Shown here piece by piece: positions 19,324 through 27,792 of a stretch of DNA of 64,000 nt; position 1 is the first letter of the stretch, and each line of letters opens with the position of its first letter. Both the position numbers and the translations under genes were made by a program. The notes under the pieces are model-generated. The model was not told the origin of the DNA. It saw only the letters and a program-made list of their open reading frames with translations, and ran no database searches. Source of the DNA: Haloglomus irregulare (GTDB taxonomy: Archaea > Halobacteriota > Halobacteria > Halobacteriales > Haloarculaceae); assembly GCF_007421925.1 (NCBI RefSeq), contig NZ_QMDX01000001.1, forward strand, positions 332,629 to 396,628, read 5' to 3'.

Positions 19324-20808
19324 ATGAGCTGGAAGGAGACCGCCGAACCAGTGCTCACGCGGATGCCCGGCGTCGAGCGGCCGGAGGGTCACGTCCCCTT
19401 CCGGCGCAAGCTCGCATGGACAGGGGGCATCCTCGTGCTGTACTTCTTCCTCACGAACGTGTTCATCTACGGACTCGCGAGTGGGGGCGGCAACGACGCG
19501 TTCGGGCAGTTCCGGACCATCCTCGCGGGCGGGCAGGGAACCGTCTTACAGCTCGGAATCGGTCCGATCGTCACCGCATCCATCGTGCTGCAGCTACTCG
19601 GCGGTGCCGACCTGCTCGGCCTGAACACCCAGGAGAACCCGCGGGACCAGGCGCTCTACCAGGGGCTCCAGAAGCTGCTGGTGGTCGTCATGTGCGTCCT
19701 GACGGGGCTACCGATGGTCTTCGCCGGCGGGTTCCTGCCCGCCAGTCCGCAGCTCGCCCAGCAGCTGGGCATCGGTCTGACCGGCGTGCGGTGGCTGATG
19801 TTCGGCCAGATCCTCGTCGGCGGTCTCCTCATCCTGTTCATGGACGAGGTCATCTCGAAGTGGGGCGTCGGCTCCGGTATCGGCCTGTTCATCATCGCCG
19901 GCGTGAGCCAGCGCCTCATCGGCGGCTTCTTCGGCGTGCCCGGCGTCACCGCGAACCCGGGGTTCTTCTACAACTGGTACACCATCATCGTCGGTGAACA
20001 GCAGCTCGGGGCCGTCCTCTCCTCGCAGGGCATCCTCAACCTGCTCATCGAACCCGGGCAGATCCTGTTCCTGTTCACGACGGTCGCCATCTTCGCTGTC
20101 GTCGTCTACGCCGAGTCCGTCCGGGTCGAGATCCCGCTCTCGCACGCCCGCGTCAAGGGCGCACGGGGCCGGTTCCCGGTCAAGCTCATCTACGCCAGCG
20201 TCCTGCCGATGATCCTCGTCCGGGCGCTTCAGGCCAACATCCAGTTCCTCGGGCGCATCCTCAACTCCCAGTGGGCCGGGATGCCCGCCTGGCTGGGCAC
20301 CTACGCGACCAGCGGCGGCGGGACCGCCGAACCGGTCGGCGGGCTGTTCTACTTCCTGGCACCCATCTACAGCTACCAGGACTGGATGTGGTTCCTCGGG
20401 ACCACCTCCAACCCGCCGAGCATGATTATTGGCCGGGTGTTCGTGGACCTGTTCATCATGGTCGTCGGGGGCGGTATCTTCGCCATCTTCTGGGTCGAGA
20501 CCGCGGACATGGGCCCGGAGGCGACCGCCCAGCAGATCCAGAACTCGGGGATGCAGATCCCCGGGTTCCGGCAGTCGCCGGGCGTCATCGAGAAAGTGCT
20601 CGAGCGGTACATCCCGCAGGTGACCGTCATCGGCGGCGCGCTGGTCGGGCTGCTGGCCGTCATGGCCAACATGCTCGGGACCATCGGCGCCGTCTCCGGG
20701 ACGGGCCTGCTGCTGACCGTCTCCATCACCTACAAGCTCTACGAGGAGATCGCCGAGGAGCAGATGATGGAGATGCATCCGATGATGCGGGAGGTCTTTG
20801 GCGACTGA
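19324..20808 (+). CDS. secY: Preprotein translocase subunit SecY
   Basis: Central pore of the Sec61/SecY protein-conducting channel, 494 residues, about ten transmembrane helices. N-terminal amphipathic helix (SWKETAEPVLTRMPGVERPEGHVPFRRKLAWTGGILVLYFFLTN), the TM2 plug region, and the cytosolic loop with SESVRVEIPLSHARVKGARGRFPVKLIYASVLPMILVRALQANIQF. C-terminal YKLYEEIAEEQMMEMHPMM. As in other archaea it closes the ribosomal operon. I do not see the adenylate kinase and DUF106 genes that often follow it in haloarchaea. Confidence 0.98.
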   Translation: MSWKETAEPVLTRMPGVERPEGHVPFRRKLAWTGGILVLYFFLTNVFIYGLASGGGNDAFGQFRTILAGGQGTVLQLGIGPIVTASIVLQLLGGADLLGLNTQENPRDQALYQGLQKLLVVVMCVLTGLPMVFAGGFLPASPQLAQQLGIGLTGVRWLMFGQILVGGLLILFMDEVISKWGVGSGIGLFIIAGVSQRLIGGFFGVPGVTANPGFFYNWYTIIVGEQQLGAVLSSQGILNLLIEPGQILFLFTTVAIFAVVVYAESVRVEIPLSHARVKGARGRFPVKLIYASVLPMILVRALQANIQFLGRILNSQWAGMPAWLGTYATSGGGTAEPVGGLFYFLAPIYSYQDWMWFLGTTSNPPSMIIGRVFVDLFIMVVGGGIFAIFWVETADMGPEATAQQIQNSGMQIPGFRQSPGVIEKVLERYIPQVTVIGGALVGLLAVMANMLGTIGAVSGTGLLLTVSITYKLYEEIAEEQMMEMHPMMREVFGD

Positions 20809-21244
20809 CAATTCGACGAAGTTCAGTCCGCTAAACGGTTCTCCAATCCGGTTTCCCTCGACTCTCTCACCGGATAGCTGCCACCCGATCGGCGCTCCGC
20901 CGTCCACCGAGCCGAGGAACGAGAGCCCTGTTCTAGGTAACGGTCTCCGGTGACCGGATTACGAGTTTGAGACTACGGGGTCCTGCGAGGGCCGATCCAA
21001 GGGGTGAACTAACTGACGCGACCGTGGCCGACTCGTGTCCCGAGTCGACCAGCCCCGGGATACGTGCCTGACAGCTGCCAGGACCGTTGTGACCGATACG
21101 GAGGCTACGTTCAGCAGAGCGGTCCGACGGACCGCACTACTGGTCGCACGAGGAGGTGTTACTCGAGGAAACGGGTACTGACTGTCAGCAATCGCCGGAG
21201 AACGAGCGTGACCGGGACGCGAACAACCTGCTGCCACTGATGGC
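20809..21244. other. Intergenic region after secY, nothing supported
   Basis: About 435 bases with lower third-position GC than its surroundings. Open frames exist but lack starts or have unnatural composition, and the longest (plus strand, ending at 21314) runs antisense into the 3' end of the next gene. No tRNA, repeat or clear terminator recognised. Confidence 0.4.
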
Positions 21245-22000
21245 TCAAGAAGCGTTTCTCTCCACTGGTGTCACAGTAGCATCCGGTTGGTACTCGTACG
21301 TCACTCGAACCTGAGCCGAGTCCCTGATAACTCCGTTTAGCAGATAGTCTCCCCACGACTTCGCGCTAACGAGTTCGTAGGACAGATCCGCTGACAGGAG
21401 CCGGCGTGTATCGGCATCAACCACGATTTCGCCTGAGGGGTTCGTCAGGTGAACCGTCTGCTCACCGATGTTCTCAGTTCTCACGAACGACGACGATGGT
21501 TCGTAGAGGACGACTGTGTTATTGCGCCGTGTCTCGGTCCCGACCCGCTCGTACTCAGGGACCTGCAGATAGGTCATCACTAGCGAACCGTTCCACCACT
21601 CCTCGGGTTCCGGTTGCTCTCGTGCCGCTTCAACGACCGCCACTCCCTCCGACCGGTTCACGATCTCCGAGTCGCTGTGCGCGTCCACGACTCGGTCCAC
21701 GACGGACTCGTTCGCGGCTTCAACCCGGTACACGGACTCCTCCGAGCCGTTCCAGTACCGGACACCGGTAACGGTAGCGAACGTCACCTCTGTCCGGATA
21801 GCTCCCCGTTCGGAAACGGCTATCGAACGCTTTTCGACTACATCCCCTTCCGAGTAGAACGTCCCCCCGGACTGCCCCGTTGCGACCGTCGGACTGAAGC
21901 GGTCAGCAGTCGTCGTTGCTGGCGGGCCAAGAGTGAAACTACCACCGAAGCCAACGGCGAGGAGCCCTGCGACGGCAACGACTGCGATCCTGTATCTCAC
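21245..22000 (-). CDS. Exported protein of unknown function
   Basis: 251-residue hypothetical protein. Starts at GTG 22000 with a Sec-type signal or membrane anchor (RIAVVAVAGLLAVGFGGSFTLG). The mature part is beta-rich and contains several N-glycosylation sequons (NGS, NES, NRS, NNT), consistent with an extracellular location. Segments such as GTFYSEGDVVEKRSIAVSERGAIRTEVTF and VVDADTRRLLSADLSYELVSA recall lipoprotein-carrier or outer-surface folds but I cannot name a family. Codon use is less GC-biased than the ribosomal genes. Stands alone between two gene-poor stretches. Confidence 0.7.
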   Translation of the reverse strand: MRYRIAVVAVAGLLAVGFGGSFTLGPPATTTADRFSPTVATGQSGGTFYSEGDVVEKRSIAVSERGAIRTEVTFATVTGVRYWNGSEESVYRVEAANESVVDRVVDAHSDSEIVNRSEGVAVVEAAREQPEPEEWWNGSLVMTYLQVPEYERVGTETRRNNTVVLYEPSSSFVRTENIGEQTVHLTNPSGEIVVDADTRRLLSADLSYELVSAKSWGDYLLNGVIRDSAQVRVTYEYQPDATVTPVERNAS

Positions 22001-22372
22001 GTACTAGCGCTCAGCCGAATCTGATAAAGCTCTGATGACCACCCACTGATGCGACCCGCGCAACCCGTCGTTTCCACGTCTGAGATACGCACCCGCTATT
22101 CGGCAGGGCGCTCGGGAAATGCTACCTCCACGGACAGTACAGCCCACGGAGGACAGCGACGCCGGAGTGGCCCCTCTCGCTTCGTAGATGCAACGCTACC
22201 AGTTCCGGACCTGTGTACACGCTGGGTAGCAGATCCGTGAGCACGCGGCAGGTCTTCGGGGACCAGCCGCCGGGTGCTCGTTCGCCGAGCGGCCCCGCAA
22301 CTTCTGCGTTCGACGTCCTCGCGGATAGTCGCTGATGGACTGACGCTCGGCCACGCGTCGGGCCGAGGGCGC
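22001..22372. other. Intergenic region, nothing supported
   Basis: About 370 bases between two minus-strand genes. A 63-codon plus-strand frame at 22049-22240 has no homologous look and mixed codon use, so I do not call it. The promoter of the gene starting at 22000 should lie near 22025. Confidence 0.35.
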
Positions 22373-22990
22373 TTACGCGCTCGGGCCCAGCTCCGTCTCG
22401 CCCTCGGGGTCGGGCAGGGTGATGGCGTTGGTGAACGCGCCCTCGTCGTGCTCGTGCTCGTACTCGCGGATGGCGTTCATGATGATCTCCACGATGGACT
22501 CGCGCGACCAGCGCGCGGTGTTGAGCGACAGGTCGTAGAACGAGGTGTCGGTGACGTCGACGCCGTAGGCGCGCTCGAAGCGGCCGATCTCCTGGACCTC
22601 GCGCACGCGCATCTCGGACTCCATCTCCTCGCGGTCGGCGGTCCGGTCCACGCGGATCTCCTCGGGGGCGTCGAGCCAGATCCGCATGTCCGCGCGGTTA
22701 CCGGCCAGCCAGCCGGCCAGCCGGGACTCCAGCACGAACCCCTTGTTCGAGGCGCCCCACACCTCGGCGACGCGCTGGAGCCGGCGGTCGATGAGGCGGT
22801 CGATCTCCGGGTCCTCGTCCGCCTTCGCCGAGAACTGCGTGAGGCTCATCTCACGCTCCGCGGCGAGTTCCCGGAACACCTCGCCGCCGTCGACCCGCTG
22901 AACCCCGAGTGTCTCGGCCAGTTCCCGGGACGTGCTCGACGCGCCGCTGCCCGGCGGCCCCGACACCGTGATGAGGAGGTTGTGCTCCAT
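22373..22990 (-). CDS. Cytidylate-kinase-like protein with altered P-loop
   Basis: 205-residue member of the archaeal CMP-kinase family ([107 protein letters not shown]). The Walker A motif reads GPPGSGAS: the lysine expected at residue 17 is alanine. The second CMP kinase in this window (61931-62509) keeps GPAGSGKST. It may be a divergent nucleotide-binding paralogue, possibly with changed or lost kinase activity. Ends with a 20-residue acidic/proline tail. The ATG at 22990 gives the usual start just before the first beta strand. Confidence 0.82.
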   Translation of the reverse strand: MEHNLLITVSGPPGSGASSTSRELAETLGVQRVDGGEVFRELAAEREMSLTQFSAKADEDPEIDRLIDRRLQRVAEVWGASNKGFVLESRLAGWLAGNRADMRIWLDAPEEIRVDRTADREEMESEMRVREVQEIGRFERAYGVDVTDTSFYDLSLNTARWSRESIVEIIMNAIREYEHEHDEGAFTNAITLPDPEGETELGPSA

Positions 22991-23091
22991 ACTGGAACGC
23001 GAGGGGGCACCCGCCTGTATATTACGGTACCGCGGCGTCGGCCTCCCGGTTCGCCGGCAGACCGAAACCGTTGGCGCTGCAAAGCCCGGCC

Positions 23092-23484
23092 ATGCTCGCC
23101 ACCGATCCCGCCGACCGGCGGCGGTTGTTCGCCCGCGAGGTCGCCGCCCACCGCTCGCGCGACGACGGCGTGACCTTCGCCGCCACCAGCGCCGGGGGCG
23201 GCTGCAGCCCGCGCCTGGCCTACGGCGACCGCATCGTCTCGATGGACCTCTCCGATGCGGCCGTCTCCCGGCGGGCTGCCCGCGACGCCCTCGACGAACT
23301 GCTGAGCGAGTTCCCCGTCTTCAAGCTCAAACAGCCCGAGACCCGCCGCGCCAGCGGGGGGGAGGTGTACGTCTCCGCGCTCGCCGACGCCAAGCGCGTC
23401 GCCGACTTCCTCGAGGCCTGCTTCCGGGACGTCCACGGGCTCGGGCCCGACTACGAGGCAGCCGTCGAGGTCGGCGACGGCTGA
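23092..23484 (+). CDS. Conserved-looking haloarchaeal protein, unknown function
   Basis: 130 residues, no transmembrane segment. Clear haloarchaeal composition and G/C third positions. Sequence landmarks: ADRRRLFAREVAAHRSRDDGVTFAATSAGGGCSPRLAYGDRIVSMD and FPVFKLKQPETRRASGGEVYVSALADAKRVADFLEACFRDVHG. I do not recognise a named domain. ATG at 23092 is preferred to a TTG 21 bases upstream. Divergent from the CMP-kinase-like gene. Confidence 0.75.
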   Translation: MLATDPADRRRLFAREVAAHRSRDDGVTFAATSAGGGCSPRLAYGDRIVSMDLSDAAVSRRAARDALDELLSEFPVFKLKQPETRRASGGEVYVSALADAKRVADFLEACFRDVHGLGPDYEAAVEVGDG

Positions 23485-23899
23485 ACCGACCCCGGTCGGC
23501 CGGCGGGCCGGATTCCGGACGGACGCCGACCGCCCTCCACCCGCCTCCTGGGGACGGCGGCCTCCGTCCCCGCCGTCGGCCGGTATGCTGACACGACGAA
23601 CGGTACTGGTCTGGGGTCTCCGGCTGGCATCGGGAGCGACGAGGAGACGGCGAACCCGAGTTCGGTGGCGCGGACGGCGGCGAGTGTGCGAAGCCCGGTT
23701 CGCTCGTCCAGCGGCTCCCTGGCGGGGTGGGCGTCGCCTCCATCCGGGGCGTCCGCATCGGGTGCGAGACTCCCGCGTCCCGTTCGGGGCCGTGATGCTG
23801 GAGCGGTGAACGGGCGCAGTTGGGCAGTATATCTCTCGAATCGTGGACGATAGACGGATATGTCGCCTGTATCGTGTCTGTTCCCGATTTTCCACCGTT
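23485..23899. other. Intergenic region between convergent genes, nothing supported
   Basis: About 415 bases. A minus-strand frame gives a plausible-looking stretch (RTLAAVRATELGFAVSSSLPMP near 23640-23700) but lacks its own start and stop context, so it could be a decayed gene end. AT-rich TATAT at about 23828 has no clear gene to serve. Confidence 0.35.
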
Positions 23900-24655
23900 C
23901 TACTTCATCTCGTCGGCGTACGCGTCGGCCAGTCGCGTCGGCTCGGGGAGCTTGTAGTCGCCGCCACAGCGCGCGACGACGCCGACGGCGGTCTCGGCGC
24001 CGATCCGGTGACCGGGGCTGACGTACAGCGGGTTGATGCGCCGGGAGTCGGGGAACTGCCGGCTCTGGTATACGTACCCGATGACCGTCCCGACCGGGGC
24101 GTCGACGTCGTCGTCCTCGCGGACCTCGATGGGGACCCGCGCGGTCTCGGGGAGCGCGTCGACGGAACCGCGGGGGGTACCACAGAGCAGCGACTTGGCG
24201 ACGCCGACGCTGGGAACGTCCAGCGCCGTGCCGACGTGGGTCGCGAGCCCGGCCTGCCGGAAGTGGAGGCGGCCGCTGCCGTCGAACAGTGCCAGGTCGG
24301 GGTCGTGGTCGAGCGTCCCGAACGCCGCGAGGATGGGGCCGGCCTCCCGGAAGGAGAGCAGTCCCGGGACGTACGGGAAGTCGACCTCGACGGCGGCGTG
24401 GGTGCGTTCGACGACCTCGCCCCCGCGCCAGCAGACGATGGCGCTCACGGCCACCGTCGGGTCGCGGTCGGTTCGGAACGCCTGGTCCACGCCCGCGACG
24501 ACCGGCGCCTCGGGGTCCCCGTCGCCGACGCGGGCGGGGTCGAAGGGGAGGTCGTCGCCGAAGACGGCCGCGTCGGCGATGTCGCGCTGGAGCGCCTCCA
24601 TCGCCGCGCGAGAGAGGCTCGGGTCCGGGTCGAAGCGGGCGGGAGGCTCGCGCAT
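23900..24655 (-). CDS. nfi: Endonuclease V
   Basis: DNA repair nuclease that nicks the strand 3' to deoxyinosine. 251 residues. Family motifs: VVAGVDQAF with the catalytic aspartate, YVPGLLSFREAGPILAAF, LALFDGSGRLHFRQAGLATHVG with the second aspartate, VGVAKSLLCG and the C-terminal PLYVSPGHRIGAETAV. The N-terminal 40 residues are haloarchaeal-specific. Starts with ATG at 24655, divergent from the histidine kinase. Confidence 0.95.
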   Translation of the reverse strand: MREPPARFDPDPSLSRAAMEALQRDIADAAVFGDDLPFDPARVGDGDPEAPVVAGVDQAFRTDRDPTVAVSAIVCWRGGEVVERTHAAVEVDFPYVPGLLSFREAGPILAAFGTLDHDPDLALFDGSGRLHFRQAGLATHVGTALDVPSVGVAKSLLCGTPRGSVDALPETARVPIEVREDDDVDAPVGTVIGYVYQSRQFPDSRRINPLYVSPGHRIGAETAVGVVARCGGDYKLPEPTRLADAYADEMK

Positions 24656-24775
24656 CGGCCGGGTGTTGGCGGGCCACGGGCAAGGAACCTGTCGTCCCGC
24701 GCCGGACGAACGCGACGTGGGGGGAACGCTTAATCGGTGACGTGTGCAAGCCGGCGTATCAGGGGCGACTCAGGG

Positions 24776-26710
24776 ATGGGAGTGGAGTGGGGTCGCGACT
24801 CGGTGGGAATCGAGGGGCCGCCGTCGGCCCCGGAGTGCTGCCTGGCGCTCGTCGCGATCGGGTACGCCGCCGCGGCCGCCGCCGTCACGCCGCGACCGCC
24901 GGCCGAGGGGCTGGCACTCTGGCTCGTCGACGCGGCCGCGACGGTCGGGCTCGCGGCGGTGGCACTGGCGGCAGCGGTGGCGCTGTGGCGCTCGACCGTG
25001 TCGCGGGCGAGTCGGTGGCGCGTCGCCGGCGGCTATCTCGGCGGGCTGGCGGCCGCGACGACACTGCTCGCGGTCGCGACCGCCGCCACCGCGGCCGTCC
25101 CGGCGCTTTCGGCCGCCCGACCGCCGCTCGGCCCCGAGACGCTACAGCCGGGGTCCGGGCTGGTCGCCGTCGGGAACGTCGGGGGCGTGGTCGGACTCCT
25201 CGCCGGGCGACGGTGGGCCGGACGGACGGCCCGGCGGCGGGCCCCGTCGCTGCTTCTGGACGACGCCCCGGCCGCGGTCTGGCTGTTCCGGCCGGACGCC
25301 TCCGAGTCGCTCTACGTCAGTCCGTCGTACGAGCCGCTGTTCGGCCAGTCGACGGAGACGGTCGGCACCGACCCGTCGGCCATCGTCGAGGCGGCCCATC
25401 CCGAGGACCGCGGGACGCTGTCCGCGGCGATGAACCGGGTCGCGGACGGCGATACCGTCGACCTGGAGTTCCGGCCGGACGCGGACACGGGGGCCGGCTG
25501 GGTATGGCTCTCGGGCTGGCCAGTCCGCCGGGACGACGAGGTGGTGGCGGTCGCCGGCGTCGCCCACGACATCACGGACCGTCGCCGCCACCGGGAGCAG
25601 CTCGCCAGCCTCCACGACGCCACCCGCCGGCTGTTCCGCGCCGGGACCGTCGCCGAGGCCGCCGACATCGCGACCGAGGCCGCCGAGGCGGTGCTCGGCC
25701 TCCCCGTCAACACCGTCTGGCTGTACGACGAGGCGGCCGACGAGCTGGTGCCCGCCGCGACGACGGAGGCCCACGACGCCGGCGAGCGGTCGCTCCCGAT
25801 GTTCCGGGCCGGCGACAGCCTGGCCCGCGAGGTGTTCGACTCCGGGGAGCCACAGGTGTACGACGACGTCCGCTCGGCCCCCGGCGGGACCGAGGTGGTC
25901 CCGACCCGGAGCGAACTCGTCATCCCGCTCGGCGAGTTCGGCGTGTTCATGGCCGGCTCGACCGGGGCCGACCAGTTCGACGCCCGCCAGGTCTCGCTGG
26001 CGAAGGTGCTCGCGGCCAACGTCGAGGTGGCGCTGGCCCGCATCGAGCAGACCGACGAACTCCGCGCGAGCCGGCGGGAGCTAGAGCGGCGCAACGAGCG
26101 CCTCGACCAGTTCGCCGGCATCGTCAGCCACGACCTCCGGAACCCGCTCGCGGTGGCCCGGGGCTACACCGAACTCCTCCAGGAGGACGCCGACTCCGAG
26201 CACGTCGCGACCGTGGAGGAGGCCCTGGCGCGGATGGAGGCGCTCATCGAGGACCTGCTGACGCTCGCTCGCGAGGGCGAGGCCATCGACGAGCTGGAGC
26301 CGGTGCCGCTCGGCGACGTGGCCCGCCGGTCGTGGGGGAACGTGCGGACCGACGGCGGGGGGCTCGTGGTCGAGACCGAGGATGTCATCCGAGGCGACCG
26401 CGACCGGCTCGCACAGCTGTTCGAGAACCTCTTCCGGAACAGCGTAGAGCACGGCGCGATGGACGACGGCGTGACGGTCACGGTCGGCACACTGCCGGAC
26501 GGGTTCTACGTCGAGGACGACGGCCCCGGCATCCCGCCCGGCGAGCGCGACGACGTCTTCGATGCCGGGTACTCCACCGCGGACGACGGGACCGGGCTCG
26601 GGTTGAGCATCGTCCGGACCATCGCCGACGCGCACGGTTGGTCGGTTTCGGTCACGACGGGCGCGGACGGCGGCGCCCGGTTCGAGCTGACGGGCGTCGA
26701 CCTCGAGTAG
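24776..26710 (+). CDS. Membrane PAS-GAF sensor histidine kinase
   Basis: 644 residues. Four hydrophobic helices fill residues 20-145, then a PAS domain (about 160-275: WLFRPDASESLYVSPSYEPLFGQ), a GAF domain (about 290-425), a HisKA dimerisation helix with phospho-acceptor H452 in SHDLRNPLA, and an ATPase domain (N box ENLFRNSVEH, G1 VEDDGPGIPPGERDDVFDAGYS, G2 GTGLGLSIV). It should phosphorylate a response regulator on an unknown cue; no regulator gene is adjacent, as is common for haloarchaeal kinases. ATG 24776 is chosen; an in-frame GTG 39 bases upstream is possible. Confidence 0.92.
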   Translation: MGVEWGRDSVGIEGPPSAPECCLALVAIGYAAAAAAVTPRPPAEGLALWLVDAAATVGLAAVALAAAVALWRSTVSRASRWRVAGGYLGGLAAATTLLAVATAATAAVPALSAARPPLGPETLQPGSGLVAVGNVGGVVGLLAGRRWAGRTARRRAPSLLLDDAPAAVWLFRPDASESLYVSPSYEPLFGQSTETVGTDPSAIVEAAHPEDRGTLSAAMNRVADGDTVDLEFRPDADTGAGWVWLSGWPVRRDDEVVAVAGVAHDITDRRRHREQLASLHDATRRLFRAGTVAEAADIATEAAEAVLGLPVNTVWLYDEAADELVPAATTEAHDAGERSLPMFRAGDSLAREVFDSGEPQVYDDVRSAPGGTEVVPTRSELVIPLGEFGVFMAGSTGADQFDARQVSLAKVLAANVEVALARIEQTDELRASRRELERRNERLDQFAGIVSHDLRNPLAVARGYTELLQEDADSEHVATVEEALARMEALIEDLLTLAREGEAIDELEPVPLGDVARRSWGNVRTDGGGLVVETEDVIRGDRDRLAQLFENLFRNSVEHGAMDDGVTVTVGTLPDGFYVEDDGPGIPPGERDDVFDAGYSTADDGTGLGLSIVRTIADAHGWSVSVTTGADGGARFELTGVDLE

Positions 26711-26717
26711 CAGCCGT

Positions 26718-27638
26718 TCAGAACGGTCCGCGGCCGCCACCGCCCCCGCCCCGTCGCATCCCGCCGCCGAGCTGGAGCTCGTCGGCGGGCCCCCTGACCT
26801 CGCCCTTCACGTACTGGCCGTAGGCCAGTCCGAGGACGAGCCCGGAGAGGTGGGCGATGTGGGCGACGTTGCTGAGGGCGTTGGTGGTCCCCAGTGCGCC
26901 GAACACCGACAGTCCGGCGTAGCCGAACGTGAGCAGCCAGATGGGGACGGGGAGGATGAAGTAGAGGTACACCTTCAGGCCCGGGTTCAGCACCGTCAGG
27001 ACGCCGAGGATGGCCATGATGGCGCCGCTGGCACCCAGGACGCCCGTGACGGGGTCGCCGATGAGGAGGCCGAAGGTGATCTGGCCGAGCCCCGCGAGCA
27101 TCCCGGTGACGAGGAACAGCGCGGCGAAGCGCTTCGAGCCGAGCCGTCGCTCCACGACGGGCCCGAAGAAGTACAGCACGATGCCGTTCCCGAGGATGTG
27201 GAAGAACGTGCTCGGGGAGTGCGAGAAGACGGAGGTGACCCAGGTCCAGACGTACTCCGGATTGTCGGAGGTGAGCACGAAGATATCCCGGAACGCCCCC
27301 CGGCCGAGGGTGAACAGCACGACGAACTCCAGGATGAAGACGACGAACATGATCGCGAGGAACGTATACGAGACGTTCCCGCGGACGTAGCCCAGCGGGC
27401 CGCCCGTGCTCGTCGCCGACGAGAGGCGGTCGGAGAGGCCGCCACCGCCGCCCCGGGTGTCGTCGTTGACGCTGTCGTCGAACCCGGAGTCGAACACGCC
27501 GTCGGGGTCGTTCCAGTCGTTCAGTCCCGTACAGGAGTGGTTCTCGGGCAGTCGGTGTTCGGAACAGTAGTTCCCGCCACACCGGTTACAGCGGTACGGC
27601 ATGTCTACGTGCTTCCCACACACGTCGCAGGAGGCCAT
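26718..27638 (-). CDS. Rhomboid intramembrane protease with N-terminal AN1-type zinc finger
   Basis: 306 residues. Residues 1-36 hold a Cys/His cluster (CDVCGKHVDMPYRCNRCGGNY, then CSEH and HSC) like AN1 zinc fingers. After a flexible Gly/Asp linker come six or so membrane helices with the rhomboid catalytic dyad: S204 in GASGA and H263 in HIAHLSGL, plus H147 and N151 in the FFHILGNG helix. It cuts substrates within the membrane. ATG at 27638 places the zinc finger at the very N-terminus; an upstream start would add 20 unnatural residues. Converges with the histidine kinase, 7 bases apart. Confidence 0.93.
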   Translation of the reverse strand: MASCDVCGKHVDMPYRCNRCGGNYCSEHRLPENHSCTGLNDWNDPDGVFDSGFDDSVNDDTRGGGGGLSDRLSSATSTGGPLGYVRGNVSYTFLAIMFVVFILEFVVLFTLGRGAFRDIFVLTSDNPEYVWTWVTSVFSHSPSTFFHILGNGIVLYFFGPVVERRLGSKRFAALFLVTGMLAGLGQITFGLLIGDPVTGVLGASGAIMAILGVLTVLNPGLKVYLYFILPVPIWLLTFGYAGLSVFGALGTTNALSNVAHIAHLSGLVLGLAYGQYVKGEVRGPADELQLGGGMRRGGGGGGRGPF

Positions 27639-27762
27639 TATCAGAGAGGTGGCGAGGCCCACGCAAAGGGGTTGGGGTCCACGGCGCGTCGTCGACACGG
27701 GCGCCCCGTTCGGGCGGAGTCGTCATGCGTCCGTCAGACGGCCGTCGTGCGCGGCGGCGGGG

Positions 27763-27770
27763 TTTATTTT
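27763..27770 (+). promoter_or_regulatory. TATA box of leaderless bactofilin-like gene
   Basis: TTTATTTT centred 26 bases before the GTG at 27793, the spacing expected if transcription starts at the start codon itself. It supports choosing GTG 27793 over upstream starts. Confidence 0.6.
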
Positions 27771-27792
27771 CCGTGACTCGCAACGAAGCCGC

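Noticed and set aside
20959-21314. Frames in the gap after secY
   Set aside because: One lacks any start and overlaps the exported protein gene antisense; the other is a low-complexity shadow.
22049-22240. 63-codon plus-strand frame
   Set aside because: Codon use and composition do not resemble the genes of this genome, and there is no start signal.
24289-26823. 844-codon plus-strand frame
   Set aside because: Out of frame with the histidine kinase, Arg/Gly/Pro-rich, a typical GC-rich shadow.
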